From: CAVRAZ01 sp963719135
Lineage (GTDB): Bacteria; Pseudomonadota; Gammaproteobacteria; DSM-19610
Direction of reading: 5' to 3'
Assembly (NCBI GenBank): GCA_963719135.1
Contig: CAVRAZ010000001.1
Location: forward strand, 962,667-1,026,666
Length of the DNA: 64,000 nucleotides
Of the stretch, positions 34,485 to 43,838 are shown in pieces (position 1 is the first letter of the stretch; the number at the start of each line of letters is the position of its first letter). The position numbers and the translations under genes were made by a program. The notes under the pieces are model-generated. The model was not told the origin of the DNA, made no database searches, and saw only the letters and a program-made list of their open reading frames with translations.

Positions 34485-35159
34485 TCACCTCATCAGATAA
34501 ACGACGGGGAAGATCACGATCCAGACCACGTCGACGAAGTGCCAGTACAGCGCCGCGATCTCCAGGTTGAGCGATTTCTCCGGCGGGATCTTCCCCCGGA
34601 TCGCGAGCACCAGCAGGGTGGAGAGCCAGATCACCCCCGCGGTCACGTGGCTTCCGTGAAACCCGGTCAGGGTGAAGAAGCTCGAGGAGAACAAATTGGT
34701 GCTGTAACCCATTCCCTTGTGGTAGAAATGGGTGAACTCGTAGACCTGCATCCCCACGAAGAACATGCCGGCCAGCACCGTGGCGCCCAGCCAGCCGATC
34801 AGCATCCCGCGGCGCCCCTTCTGCGCCCCGTAGAGCGCCAGCACGATGAAGAACGAGCTGAACAGGAGCACCGCGGTGCCGAAGGTGACCAGCGGAATCT
34901 CGATGACCGGCTCGCAGGTCTGCATCGCCCCGTGCAGCATGCACTGCGACTCGGTGTGGGGAAGCGGCCCGACCAGGCTCTTGCCCTTGTAGACCAGGTA
35001 GGTCGAGATCAGCGAGGCGAAGAACAGGCACTCCGACCCGATCAGGGTCCAGAGCGCCACCTTCCGGCTCGGAATGCCGGTGGTGGTGGGGTGCATATCG
35101 TGCATGGACCCCTCGGGCATCCCATGCGCGGCATCCATCACGTGGCTGGCGTGGCTCAT
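34485..35159 (-). CDS. ctaE: Cytochrome c oxidase subunit III
   Basis: 224 aa with about five membrane helices. KVALWTLIGSECLFFASLIS carries the conserved Glu of subunit III; HGSHVTAGVIWL and FVDVVWIVIFPVVYL are the usual C-terminal motifs. Part of the core oxidase complex; 3 bp separates it from ctaD. Confidence 0.92.
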   Translation of the reverse strand: MSHASHVMDAAHGMPEGSMHDMHPTTTGIPSRKVALWTLIGSECLFFASLISTYLVYKGKSLVGPLPHTESQCMLHGAMQTCEPVIEIPLVTFGTAVLLFSSFFIVLALYGAQKGRRGMLIGWLGATVLAGMFFVGMQVYEFTHFYHKGMGYSTNLFSSSFFTLTGFHGSHVTAGVIWLSTLLVLAIRGKIPPEKSLNLEIAALYWHFVDVVWIVIFPVVYLMR

Positions 35160-35162
35160 GGG

Positions 35163-37007
35163 CTAGTGCTCCTCGGGAAAGGGCGGCTCGAAGGCCCAGC
35201 GGTAGATGCCGAAGAGCAGCACCGCGGCGCCGCAGAGCGTGATCACGAACCAGCCCTTCATGGGCGTGAACAGGATGCTGCCGATGATCCCTAACACGCC
35301 CACCGCGGTCACCAGCGGCCAGATCGACGGGCTGGGAAGGTGGATGCCCGCCCCGCCCACCCGCTTCGGCTCCGGAAGCTGGCCTCCGTTGGCCCGGCGG
35401 AGGTCCCACGCCGGGGTCGCGCTGTTGACCGGAGGCACCTCGTCAAAATTGAATTCCTGGGGCGGGGACGGGATCAGCCACTCGAGCGTGGCGCCCCTCC
35501 AGGGATCCGCGGGAGCGGTCTTCGGCTTCCGCAGGGTGCTCCACAGGTTGGAGAGGAACACCAGGAAGGAGAACGCCAGCAGCAGCGCGCCCCAGGTCTC
35601 GAACCGGTTCCAGAACTCGAAGTTGTTCCCCGCCGCGTAGGTGTACACCCGCCTCGGCATCCCGTTGAGCCCGAGGAAGTGCATCGGGAAGAAGGTGAGA
35701 TTGAAGCCGATCAGCATCAGCCAGAAATGGAGCTTGCCCATCCGCTCGTCCAGCATCCGGCCGAACATCTTGGGAAACCAGTAGTACGCCCCGGCGGTCA
35801 GGCCGAAGATCGAGCCGCCGAACAGCACGTAGTGGAAGTGCGCCACCACGAAGTAACTGTCGGTCTGCTGGAGATCGGCCGGCGGTGAGGAGTGCATCAC
35901 CCCCGAGAGCCCGCCGATGATGAACATCGCGACCATGCCGAGGGCAAAATAGAGCGGGGTCCTGAACTGGAGCGATCCGCCCCAGATGGTGCCGATCCAG
36001 TTGAAGATCTTCACCCCGGTGGGGATCGCGATCAGCATGGTCGAGATCGCGAAGAACGAATCCGCGATCGGGCCCATTCCGGTCGCGAACATGTGGTGGC
36101 TCCACACCCCGAACCCGAGGAACGCGATGAACGCCCCCGAGAACACCATGGCGGTATAGCCGAACAGCGGTTTCCGGGAGAAGACCGGCAGCACCTCCGA
36201 CACGATGCCGAAGGCCGGCAGGATCAGGATGTACACCTCCGGGTGCCCGAAGATCCAGAACAGGTGCTGCCAGAGCACCGGGTCGCCGCCGCCTTCGGGG
36301 AGGAAGAAGTGACTCGCGAAGTGCCGGTCCATCATGAGCAGGACCAGCGCCACCGTGATCACGGGGAAGGCCAGCAGCAGCAGGATCTGGGTGATGAAGC
36401 TCATCCAGACGAACATCGGCATCCGGAGCATCTTCATGCCCGGGGCCCGGAGGTTCACGATCGTCACGAAGAAGTTGATCGCCGCGGCCATCGAGGCGAT
36501 GCCGAGGATCTGGAGGCCCAGCAGCCAGAAATCGGTGTTGATGCCGGGCGAGTAGGCCCGCTCGGTCAGGTTGGCGTAGCCGAACCATCCGTTGTTGGGC
36601 GCCGCGTTGATCAGGAAACTGAAATTGATGAACAGGCCGCCCAGCAGGAACACCCAGTAGCTGAAGGCATTGAGCCGGGGGAAGGCGACGTCGCGGGCGC
36701 CGATCTGGAGCGGGATGAAGTAGTTGAAGAACATCGCCGACAGCGGCATCACCCCGAGGAAGATCATCGTGGTGCCGTGCATGGTGAACAGCGAGTTGAA
36801 TGCGTCGGCGCTCACCAGGTGGTTGTCGGGCCGCATGAGCTGCAGCCGCATGATCAGGGCTTCGATCCCGCCCATCAGGAAGAAGATGAAGGCCGTGGTG
36901 CCGTAGAGGATCCCGATCCGTTTGTGATCGACGGTGGTGATCCAGCTCCAGAGCCCGGTCTTCTCCTGGTGAATCGCCGGGGCGTGTTCGAGAACGGAGG
37001 TGGCCAT
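35163..37007 (-). CDS. ctaD: Cytochrome c oxidase subunit I
   Basis: 614 aa, at least twelve helices. The CuB/Tyr motif HPEVYILILPAFG, the following VWSHHMFATG histidines, and the haem-ligand motif FVVAHFHYVLFGG are intact. The DH(K)RIGILYG N-terminus and TMHGTTMIFLG haem-a ligand are also seen. It reduces O2 and pumps protons at the inner membrane. Confidence 0.97.
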   Translation of the reverse strand: MATSVLEHAPAIHQEKTGLWSWITTVDHKRIGILYGTTAFIFFLMGGIEALIMRLQLMRPDNHLVSADAFNSLFTMHGTTMIFLGVMPLSAMFFNYFIPLQIGARDVAFPRLNAFSYWVFLLGGLFINFSFLINAAPNNGWFGYANLTERAYSPGINTDFWLLGLQILGIASMAAAINFFVTIVNLRAPGMKMLRMPMFVWMSFITQILLLLAFPVITVALVLLMMDRHFASHFFLPEGGGDPVLWQHLFWIFGHPEVYILILPAFGIVSEVLPVFSRKPLFGYTAMVFSGAFIAFLGFGVWSHHMFATGMGPIADSFFAISTMLIAIPTGVKIFNWIGTIWGGSLQFRTPLYFALGMVAMFIIGGLSGVMHSSPPADLQQTDSYFVVAHFHYVLFGGSIFGLTAGAYYWFPKMFGRMLDERMGKLHFWLMLIGFNLTFFPMHFLGLNGMPRRVYTYAAGNNFEFWNRFETWGALLLAFSFLVFLSNLWSTLRKPKTAPADPWRGATLEWLIPSPPQEFNFDEVPPVNSATPAWDLRRANGGQLPEPKRVGGAGIHLPSPSIWPLVTAVGVLGIIGSILFTPMKGWFVITLCGAAVLLFGIYRWAFEPPFPEEH

Positions 37008-37013
37008 GAGGCG

Positions 37014-38093
37014 CTACCGGTGGGAGCGGAGGTAGGCGACCAGCGTGGTGATCTCCTGGCTGGTCAGCTTGCGGGGGAGAATCATCAGCACCCCCGATTT
37101 CACCGAATCGGGATTGCTGAGCCACTTGGCGAGATTCTCTGGCGTGTTCTGGAGCAGGCCCGCGACGATGGTCGAGCGGCTCCCGACGTGGGTCAGGTTG
37201 GGCCCCTTGGTGGCCAGCACCCCGGCCAGCGCGGTGCCCACCATGGCGTGGCAGCCGATGCAGCCGCCCGCATTGAAGACGGCCTCGCCGGCCTTCTCGA
37301 GCGAATCCGCCGCGGCATCCCGGACCGGCATCTGGGTGGAGTCCAGCTTGCCGCTGTTCACCAGCGGCGAGCCGAGTCGCTGATGGGCGACCCAGGTGTC
37401 GAAGTCGGCCTGGGGATCCACGTGCAGCACGAAGCCCATCCGCCCGTGCTGCTCCCCGCAGAACTCGGCGCACTGCCCGGTGAAGGTGCCGGTCACCGCG
37501 GCCTTGAACCAGAGCGGGTTATGCTTTTTCGGAAAGAGGTCCCGCTTCCCGGCGAACTGGGGGACCCAGAAGCTGTGGATCACGTCGGCCGAGGTCAGTC
37601 GCAGGTTCACCGTGCGGCCCACCGGCACGTGCATCTCGTTGGCGGTCACCACGCCGAGGTCGGAATAGCGGAACTCCCACCACCACTGGTGCCCGATCAC
37701 CTCGATGTTGATCACGTCGCCCTCGGCGTAGGACGAGGTCTTGAAGATCGTCTTGATGGTCGGGACCGCGATCATCACCAGGATGAAGGCGGGAATGATG
37801 GTCCACACCACCTCGAGCCCGGTGTGGCCGTGCACCTGGCGCGGCTCGGGATCGTCGGGCCGGCCCCGGAACTTGAAAATCGCGAAGACCAGCGCCCCCT
37901 CGACCAGCACGAACACGATCACCGCCCAGAAGACGGTGGTCCGGAACAGCTTGTCCACCAGCTGCCCGAAGTCCCCCCGGGGGAGCAGCGTGGTCTGGGG
38001 GTAATTGTGGGCGCAGCTCGCCACGAGGAGGGCGAGACAGAACGCGGTCGGAACGAAAAGCAGGCGCCGGAGGGAGCCGGGTCGCTTATTCAT
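37014..38093 (-). CDS. ctaC: Cytochrome c oxidase subunit II with fused cytochrome c domain (caa3 type)
   Basis: 359 aa from ATG 38093 (MNKRPGSLRRLL). The signal ends in a lipobox (LVASC). Two transmembrane helices, then the cupredoxin domain with GHQWWWEFRYSD and the CuA ligands CAEFCGEQHGRM. A C-terminal class-I cytochrome c domain has CIGCH and a distal Met in LMILPRKLTSQE. The fusion makes this a caa3-type oxidase that takes electrons through its own haem c. A canonical promoter lies upstream. Confidence 0.95.
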   Translation of the reverse strand: MNKRPGSLRRLLFVPTAFCLALLVASCAHNYPQTTLLPRGDFGQLVDKLFRTTVFWAVIVFVLVEGALVFAIFKFRGRPDDPEPRQVHGHTGLEVVWTIIPAFILVMIAVPTIKTIFKTSSYAEGDVINIEVIGHQWWWEFRYSDLGVVTANEMHVPVGRTVNLRLTSADVIHSFWVPQFAGKRDLFPKKHNPLWFKAAVTGTFTGQCAEFCGEQHGRMGFVLHVDPQADFDTWVAHQRLGSPLVNSGKLDSTQMPVRDAAADSLEKAGEAVFNAGGCIGCHAMVGTALAGVLATKGPNLTHVGSRSTIVAGLLQNTPENLAKWLSNPDSVKSGVLMILPRKLTSQEITTLVAYLRSHR

Positions 38094-38132
38094 CAGGATC
38101 CGAGGCTCTGGGAAGGGGAACACACGCGCGCA

Positions 38133-38161
38133 AAGCTAGCGGGCGCTTGTGGTTGGGTCAA
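38133..38161 (-). promoter_or_regulatory. Sigma70-like promoter of the cta operon
   Basis: On the minus strand, TTGACC (38161-38156), a 17-nt spacer, and TAGCTT (38138-38133). The predicted start near 38126 leaves a 33-nt leader before the ctaC ATG. It is the best -35/-10 pair in the window. Confidence 0.65.
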
Positions 38162-38185
38162 TCGTAGCGGTGAGGGGCGAGCAGG

Positions 38186-39529
38186 CTACCGCCCCCCAGC
38201 CATCATCCGCTCGATCTCCGCCACCGAGCGAGGCGCCCCCTTCGACAGCAGGACGTAGCCGGTGTCCGTGATCAGGATGTCATCCTCGATCCGAACCCCG
38301 AGGCTCTCCGCCGGGATATAGATCCCCGGCTCGATCGTGAAGGCCATCCCGGGGGCGAGTCCCCCGCTCCGGCCCGACACATCATGGACGTCCATCCCGA
38401 TCCAGTGACTCAGCCCGTGGATGAAGTACTTCACACATCCTCCCACGCCACAGAGATCTCCCGAGTGGGCGGTCATGTACTGGCGAGCCACCTGGTCCAG
38501 CTCCCGCAGGGTCACGCCGGGCCTGATCGCTTCCATCGCCGCCTGTTGCGTCCCAAGGACCAGCTCGTAGATCGCCTTCTGGCGCGGGGTGAACTTCCCC
38601 GAGACCGGAATGGTCCGGGTGACGTCGGCCGAGTAGGAGCCGAACTCCGCCGCCATATCCATGACCATGAGATCGCCCGGCTGGGTCTGCCGAAGGTTCT
38701 CGTCATAGTGGAGGATGGTGCTGTTGATCCCCGATCCCACGATGCTGGGATACCCCACCCGCTCCGCGCCAAGGCGATGGAAGGTGTACTCGGCGGTCGC
38801 CTCGATCTCGTATTCATAGAGGCCCGGCTTGGTCGCCTTCATCGCGGCGACGTGCCCCTGCGCCGAGATCTCGACCGCGCGGGTGAGCCGGCGAACTTCC
38901 TCGTCGTCCTTCACCTGGCGAAGCGCGCCGAGCACCGGGAGCAGGTCATGCTCCTCGAGCCCGTAGCTCTCCAGCATCAGGGTCCGGATGAACTCGGAGC
39001 GGGTGTCCCGCTCGGTATGACGGATCCAGAGCGGACCGCGGCTCCCACCCCGAAAGCCGAACAGACGGCGCAGGAAGAACTCCACCGAATCGGCCGAATG
39101 GATATTCGTCACCGGAATCCCGGTGGCCGCGGCGGCCTCCGGCCCTGGGCCGAGTTTCGGCCCGGTCCACCGCTCCGCATTGGGATTCCTCGGCGGAATG
39201 AAGAGATGCACGTCGCCGTGGGCCGAGTCGGTCGCGACCATAATCAGCCAGGAGTCAGGCGTCTCGAGCCCGGTGAGATAGAAGAAATCGTTGTCCTGGC
39301 GGAAGGAGGTCGCCTGGGGATAGTCGGAGTCGGGGGGATCGTTGGACAGCTCGTGCTGTCCCTGAATCACCGCGACTCCGCTCTTCATCCTGGCGACGAG
39401 CGCCTCCCGGCGGGTCTTGAGGAACTGAACCGGCACTGGGCCGGCGGGCTGGGCGGACAGGCGGGCCGGCGGAACGGCGGACAGGGCGGAGAGGGCAAAC
39501 AGGGCGGACAGGGTCGATGATGGGCTCAT
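38186..39529 (-). CDS. Exported Xaa-Pro aminopeptidase / M24 metallopeptidase
   Basis: 447 aa from ATG 39529, which opens a Ser/Ala/Leu-rich signal peptide ending near LSAQPAG. The N-terminal creatinase-like domain is followed by the pita-bread domain with metal ligands DMAAEFGSYSADVTRT (two Asp), HGLSHWIGMDVHD (His), TIEPGIYIP (Glu) and VRIEDDIL (Glu). It removes residues N-terminal to proline in peptides. TATTTT lies 6 nt before the ATG, so the mRNA may be leaderless. It is divergent from greA. Confidence 0.9.
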   Translation of the reverse strand: MSPSSTLSALFALSALSAVPPARLSAQPAGPVPVQFLKTRREALVARMKSGVAVIQGQHELSNDPPDSDYPQATSFRQDNDFFYLTGLETPDSWLIMVATDSAHGDVHLFIPPRNPNAERWTGPKLGPGPEAAAATGIPVTNIHSADSVEFFLRRLFGFRGGSRGPLWIRHTERDTRSEFIRTLMLESYGLEEHDLLPVLGALRQVKDDEEVRRLTRAVEISAQGHVAAMKATKPGLYEYEIEATAEYTFHRLGAERVGYPSIVGSGINSTILHYDENLRQTQPGDLMVMDMAAEFGSYSADVTRTIPVSGKFTPRQKAIYELVLGTQQAAMEAIRPGVTLRELDQVARQYMTAHSGDLCGVGGCVKYFIHGLSHWIGMDVHDVSGRSGGLAPGMAFTIEPGIYIPAESLGVRIEDDILITDTGYVLLSKGAPRSVAEIERMMAGGR

Positions 39530-39634
39530 GAGCGAAAAATACTCCGCCGACCTCACTGTCCGCCCGTCCGCCGGTCCGCCTTCTCTGGCCCTCTCCCGGC
39601 GCAACAGCTATCTTGTGAAGGAGACCTCAAACGC

Positions 39635-39667
39635 GCCCGGTGCCCTCGCGCCGGGCAGTCCTTTTTT
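39635..39667 (+). terminator. Hairpin plus T6 in the greA leader (attenuator candidate)
   Basis: GCCCGG (39635-39640) and CCGGGC (39651-39656) form a stem, followed by AGTC and TTTTTT at 39662-39667, ending 11 bp before the greA ATG. It has the form of an intrinsic terminator but sits upstream of greA in the coding direction, so it should cut leader transcripts short unless antiterminated. Confidence 0.6.
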
Positions 39668-39678
39668 GTGGTATCGCG

Positions 39679-40149
39679 ATGATTCAGGAGATGCGGGAAA
39701 AGCTTGGCAAGGAGATCGAGGCGCTGTCTCGCGAGCTGACCGTCACCCTCCCCCAGGCGATCGCCACCGCGGTCGCGATGGGTGACCTGCGGGAGAACTC
39801 CGAATACAAGGCGGCGCTGGAGCGCCAGCAGCTCGTGCAGGCCCGGCTCAGCCAGCTCCATCAACGCATGGCCCAGATTTCCCAGCTCGCCACGTCGCCG
39901 GCGCCGACCGATCGGGTAGGCCTCGGCTCCAAGGTGGTAGTCGAAGATGCGTCCACCGGGGACCGCGAGACCTATACATTGGTGCTGGCAGAGATGATGG
40001 ACATCGACGCGGGCCACATCTCCCTCGCCTCCCCGCTGGGACGGGCCCTCAAGGATGGAAAGCCGGGCGATGAAGTGAGCCTCAAGCTCCCCACCATGAG
40101 CCGGAAGCTCCGGATCCTCGAAGTCGTCACCATCCACCAGCAGGGCTGA
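39679..40149 (+). CDS. greA: Transcription elongation factor GreA
   Basis: 156 aa from ATG 39679. N-terminal coiled coil with the acidic tip MGDLRENSEYKAALERQ, and the C-terminal FKBP-like domain SPLGRALKDGKPGDEVSL. It rescues backtracked RNA polymerase by stimulating transcript cleavage. It starts just after a terminator-like hairpin and is followed 6 bp later by a GroES-like gene. Confidence 0.95.
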   Translation: MIQEMREKLGKEIEALSRELTVTLPQAIATAVAMGDLRENSEYKAALERQQLVQARLSQLHQRMAQISQLATSPAPTDRVGLGSKVVVEDASTGDRETYTLVLAEMMDIDAGHISLASPLGRALKDGKPGDEVSLKLPTMSRKLRILEVVTIHQQG

Positions 40150-40155
40150 GCCGGC

Positions 40156-40539
40156 ATGGATTCGGAATCGCAGTCGTTTCCTCCCAAGAAGCTGCTGGTC
40201 GCGGGTGACCGGGTGCTGATCGAGCCACAAGAGGGGGAAGAGCGCACCAAGGTGGGCCTCTATCTCCCCGCGACGGCGATGGAAGGCCAGCAGGTGCAGG
40301 AAGGCACGATCGTCGCCACCGGCCCGGGCGATCCCATCCCCGATCCATCGGTGTTCGACGAGGAGCCGTGGCGCGCCGAGGAAAAAACTCCGAAGTTCCG
40401 CCCGATGCAGGCCCGGATCGGCGATCACGCGATCTTCTTCCGGAAGGCGGCGGTCGAGATCCGTTTCGAAAGCAAGCGATACCTGGTGGTGCCGCAGGCC
40501 GCGATCCTGGCACTGGTGCGGGACGAGCTGCCGTTATGA
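40156..40539 (+). CDS. GroES-like (Cpn10) co-chaperone domain protein
   Basis: 127 aa. The Cpn10 fold is shown by LLVAGDRVLIEP, the mobile-loop-like KVGLYLP, and EGTIVATGPGD. It is about 30 residues longer than GroES because of an insert around PSVFDEEPWRAEEKTPKFRP. No groL is adjacent, and the mobile loop is short, so it may be a GroES paralogue rather than the main co-chaperonin. The bounded gap to greA suggests an operon. Confidence 0.78.
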   Translation: MDSESQSFPPKKLLVAGDRVLIEPQEGEERTKVGLYLPATAMEGQQVQEGTIVATGPGDPIPDPSVFDEEPWRAEEKTPKFRPMQARIGDHAIFFRKAAVEIRFESKRYLVVPQAAILALVRDELPL

Positions 40540-40579
40540 GACCTGCGAGGTGCAAGCTGTGAGGGGTGAGGTGTGGGGG

Positions 40580-41521
40580 GTGAGGGCGGTCTGCGGATTG
40601 CTGGGGTTCGTGTGCTCTGTCTCACCCCTCCTCTCCCAGACGCCTCCTCACTCCTCGCCTCTCACACAGACCTATACACCGCACCGCGTCTACGACACCC
40701 ACAAGAAGAAGTTTGTCGAATTCGAGTCGTTCGTCTCGAAGCTCGCCAAAGCCGACCTGGTCTTCGTCGGGGAACAGCACGACGACCCCGCCACCCACCG
40801 CATGGAGCTCGCGATTCTCGAGGGGATCGCGCGCCGGCGCGATTCGGTGGTCCTCGCGCTCGAGATGTTCGAGCGCGACGTGCAGCCGCTGCTCGACCGG
40901 TACGTCTCCGGGTTCGTCGCCGAGGATTCGCTGATGAAGAGCGGCCGCCCCTGGAAGAACTATCCGAGTGATTACCGCCCCCTGGTCGAGCTGGCCAGGC
41001 AGCACGGCTGGCCGGTGATCGCGAGCAACATTCCCCGGCCCATGGCGTCCCTGGTGGCGCGGGTGGGGCTTGCCGGTCTCGACACCCTGTCGAAGGAACG
41101 GCGCGCCGAAGCCGCGGCGGACGTGCAGTGTCCCGAGGACAGGTACTACCGCGAGTTCGTCAGGGAGATGGGCGACATGTCAGGGCACGGTCCTTCGTCG
41201 GACACGACCAGCGCGAAGACCCGCATGGACCGGATGTACCAGGCCCAGTGCGTGAAGGACGAGACCATGGGGGAATCGGTCGCGAAGGCGTGGCAGCCCG
41301 GCCGCCTGGTGATCCATTACAACGGGTCCTTCCACACCGATTTCGGACTCGGCACGGTGGAGCGCGCCGAACGGCGGCTGGGGAAACCGAAGACCGTCGT
41401 GGTGACCGCGGTGCCGGTCGAGAATCTCGACCAGATCAAGCCGAAGAAGGAGGAGCGGAAGCGAGCGGATTACCTGCTCTACGTGCTCGCTCCGCCCAAA
41501 GCGCATGGCAACGCCCCTTGA
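40580..41521 (+). CDS. ChaN-family haem-binding/Tiki-like exported protein
   Basis: 313 aa from a GTG at 40580, giving a signal peptide (MRAVCGLLGFVCSVSPLLSQ); a GTG at 40550 is also possible. Landmarks VFVGEQHDDPATHRMEL, LALEMFERDVQPLLDRY and VIHYNGSFHTDFGLGT are those of ChaN/DUF399 proteins (TIKI/TraB fold), which bind haem or act as metalloproteases in the envelope. Its 5' region lies in a GAGGGGTGAGG inverted repeat. It overlaps the DUF983 gene by 17 bp. Confidence 0.85.
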   Translation: MRAVCGLLGFVCSVSPLLSQTPPHSSPLTQTYTPHRVYDTHKKKFVEFESFVSKLAKADLVFVGEQHDDPATHRMELAILEGIARRRDSVVLALEMFERDVQPLLDRYVSGFVAEDSLMKSGRPWKNYPSDYRPLVELARQHGWPVIASNIPRPMASLVARVGLAGLDTLSKERRAEAAADVQCPEDRYYREFVREMGDMSGHGPSSDTTSAKTRMDRMYQAQCVKDETMGESVAKAWQPGRLVIHYNGSFHTDFGLGTVERAERRLGKPKTVVVTAVPVENLDQIKPKKEERKRADYLLYVLAPPKAHGNAP

Positions 41522-41960
41522 GCCCGTTCTGCCGCCCGACCCCAACCCCCATCCCGCCCCGGGGCTGATCTTCCGGCGCGCGCTCCGGCTCCGCTGCCCG
41601 CTCTGCGGCGGCGGCCCGATCCTGCTCTCCTGGTTCACCGTCGCGCCGTCCTGCCCGAGCTGCGGGTTACATCTCGATCGCGACGAGCCGGGCTACTGGG
41701 TCGGGAGCTACACGGTCAATCTGTTTCTCACCGAGGGATTTCTCGCCGCGGCATTCCTGGCCGCGCTCCTGCTCACCTGGCCCGCGGTGCCGTGGACCTG
41801 GTTCACGGTGATCGGGCTCGTGCTTGCGGTCCTGTTCCCGATCCTGGTGTTCCCCCATACCAAGCTGCTTTACCTCGCGATCGATCTCGCCTTCCGCCCC
41901 GTGGAGGACAGCGACCTCTCCACCCCCCACGAGGCCGGCCTGACCCGCAAGCAGAGGTAG
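41505..41960 (+). CDS. DUF983 family membrane protein
   Basis: 151 aa. An N-terminal zinc-ribbon-like pair CPLCGGG and CPSCGL is followed by DEPGYWVGSYTVNLFLTEG and two or three membrane helices, the DUF983 pattern. Function unknown in this family, often linked to oxidase-containing respiratory gene sets. Starts within the end of the ChaN gene. Confidence 0.85.
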   Translation: MATPLEPVLPPDPNPHPAPGLIFRRALRLRCPLCGGGPILLSWFTVAPSCPSCGLHLDRDEPGYWVGSYTVNLFLTEGFLAAAFLAALLLTWPAVPWTWFTVIGLVLAVLFPILVFPHTKLLYLAIDLAFRPVEDSDLSTPHEAGLTRKQR

Positions 41961-41974
41961 GCCCTTCCCACCCT

Positions 41975-43609
41975 CTACGGCACCGCCCCGCTCCCGCAGC
42001 TCCCGTCCGCCGCGCGCACCGTCGGATACGCGATCTTGAGCTGCTCGAGATAGGTCTTGTACTTCCTGGGATCGTAGTAGTAGGGCCGCATCTGCTCGCG
42101 GTACTTCTCGAGGATGCCCTGATTGAGCTCGATCGCGGGCCGGTCTTCGGGCCGGATCAGCGGCTCATATTTCGTATCCTTGGTCTGCACGTTCCGGAAA
42201 TAATCCCAGGCATCCTGGATCAGCTTCGGGGTGAGCAGGATGTCGAGCATCGTCATTCCCATCGCCTTCGCGCCGGCGGTGGCGCCCTTGTGGGCGACCG
42301 GGGTGGCCATCGCGATCGCGTCGGTCCAGTTGTGGCCGGGCAGTCCCGGGATGTTCGAGGGGAACCGGAGCGTCACCGTGGGCAGGGTCCAGGTCACGTC
42401 GCCGATGTCGTCCGAGCCGCCGCCCCGTTTGTCCTCTTCGGGGACCGGGCCGTTGAGCACCCGGCCCAGGCTGTCCAGGAGGCCGCGCGTGTTAGGATTC
42501 TTGAGCTCGGTCTGGAGCGCCTTGGCGAACCGCTGGTCCGCCTCGCTCCACTTGGGCATCCCCACCTGCCGGATATTCGCCGCCATCGCCTCGGCGATCG
42601 GCTTGTTGAAATGCTGGGGCCACGCGCTCCCCAGCACCCGCACCGGTTCCACCGTGGTGCCGGTCATCATCGCGGCCCCGGTGGTGATCGAGTCCAGGAT
42701 CGCCCACATCTCCTTGATGTGGGGGTAGTCCAGCTCGCGCAGGTAATACCACACCGAGGCGTTCTGGGGCACCACGTTGGGCTGGTCGCCGCCGTTCGGG
42801 ATCACGTAGTGCGAGCGCTGGGTAATCCGCAGGTGCTCGCGGCGGAAGTTCCACGCGACGTCGGTGAGCTCCACCGCATCGAGCGCGCTCCGGCCCCGCC
42901 AGGGCGCGCCGGCCGCGTGGGCCGACTGACCCTTGAAGGTGTAGAGCAGTGACACCAGGCCATTGCCATCGCTCGAGCCCCACGCCACACCGAAGTTGCT
43001 GCTCACGTGGCTGAACAGGCTGATGTCCACGTCGTTGAACAGCCCACCGCGCACATAGTACGCCTTGGTGCCGACCAGCTCCTCCGCGACGCCGGGCCAG
43101 ATCTTGAGCGTGCCCGGGATGTGGTCCCGCTCCATCAGACGCTTGACCGCGAGGGCGGCCGTGATGTTCACCGCCATGCCGCTGTTGTGGCCTTCGCCGT
43201 GTCCCGGCGCGCCGGGAATCAGCGGATCGCGACAGGCAACCCCGGGCTTCTGGGATGCCTGGGGAATCCCGTCGATGTCGGTGCCGATCGCGATCACCGG
43301 TTTGCCGGAGCCCCAGGTGGCCACCCAGGAAGTCGGGATGCCGAGGTAGTTCTCCTGGACCGTGAAGCCCTCGCGACGCAGCAGGGCGACGAGGTACTTG
43401 GAAGTTTCGAATTCCTGGAAGCCCAGCTCGCCGAACGAAAAGATCTGGTCCACCATTTCCTGGGTGAACTTGGCCCGCGAATCCACGTCCGCCGCCAGCT
43501 CGGCTTTGAGGCGGGTGAGCTGGGGATTGGACGGGGTCGGCGCCGCGGGCTGCTGCGCGGCAAGAGACTGAGTCAGGACAAGAAGCGGAATCAGGGCGAA
43601 GCGGCGCAT
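41975..43609 (-). CDS. Exported M20 amidohydrolase (AbgB/p-aminobenzoyl-glutamate hydrolase-like)
   Basis: 544 aa from ATG 43609; signal peptide MRRFALIPLLVLTQSLAAQQ and a GGGAGA Shine-Dalgarno close to it. M20D features: FSFGELGFQEFETSKYL, GTDIDGIPQASQKPG, HGEGHNSGMAVNI, GVAEELVGTKAYYVRGG and the dimerisation domain with GQSAHAAGAPWRGRSALDAV. It probably cleaves N-acyl or aminobenzoyl amino acids outside the cytoplasm. Confidence 0.88.
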   Translation of the reverse strand: MRRFALIPLLVLTQSLAAQQPAAPTPSNPQLTRLKAELAADVDSRAKFTQEMVDQIFSFGELGFQEFETSKYLVALLRREGFTVQENYLGIPTSWVATWGSGKPVIAIGTDIDGIPQASQKPGVACRDPLIPGAPGHGEGHNSGMAVNITAALAVKRLMERDHIPGTLKIWPGVAEELVGTKAYYVRGGLFNDVDISLFSHVSSNFGVAWGSSDGNGLVSLLYTFKGQSAHAAGAPWRGRSALDAVELTDVAWNFRREHLRITQRSHYVIPNGGDQPNVVPQNASVWYYLRELDYPHIKEMWAILDSITTGAAMMTGTTVEPVRVLGSAWPQHFNKPIAEAMAANIRQVGMPKWSEADQRFAKALQTELKNPNTRGLLDSLGRVLNGPVPEEDKRGGGSDDIGDVTWTLPTVTLRFPSNIPGLPGHNWTDAIAMATPVAHKGATAGAKAMGMTMLDILLTPKLIQDAWDYFRNVQTKDTKYEPLIRPEDRPAIELNQGILEKYREQMRPYYYDPRKYKTYLEQLKIAYPTVRAADGSCGSGAVP

Positions 43610-43838
43610 GGTTCTCCCGTAGCGATTCGCGTGGTCGAGCCGTCCGCAAAAGGCGCACGGCGGGGATGAGAGCAGAGAGAGCTTACCGGTTTTGGGGCGG
43701 GTCGTCCAGCGGCCCGGCCTGGTGGCAACTCTTCCCATCTGAAACCCGGTTGGACACCCTACCGATGGCGCCGTACCTTCCGCCAGAAGAGAACCGGTTG
43801 GTTGCGTTCTCTGATTCCCTGGCCCTTCCGAGGAACCC

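Noticed and set aside
35892..38258. 788-codon plus-strand ORF opposite ctaD/ctaC
   Set aside because: It mirrors two unmistakable oxidase genes on the other strand. Its His/Glu/Asp-rich composition is what high-GC antisense frames give, and it has no recognisable domain.
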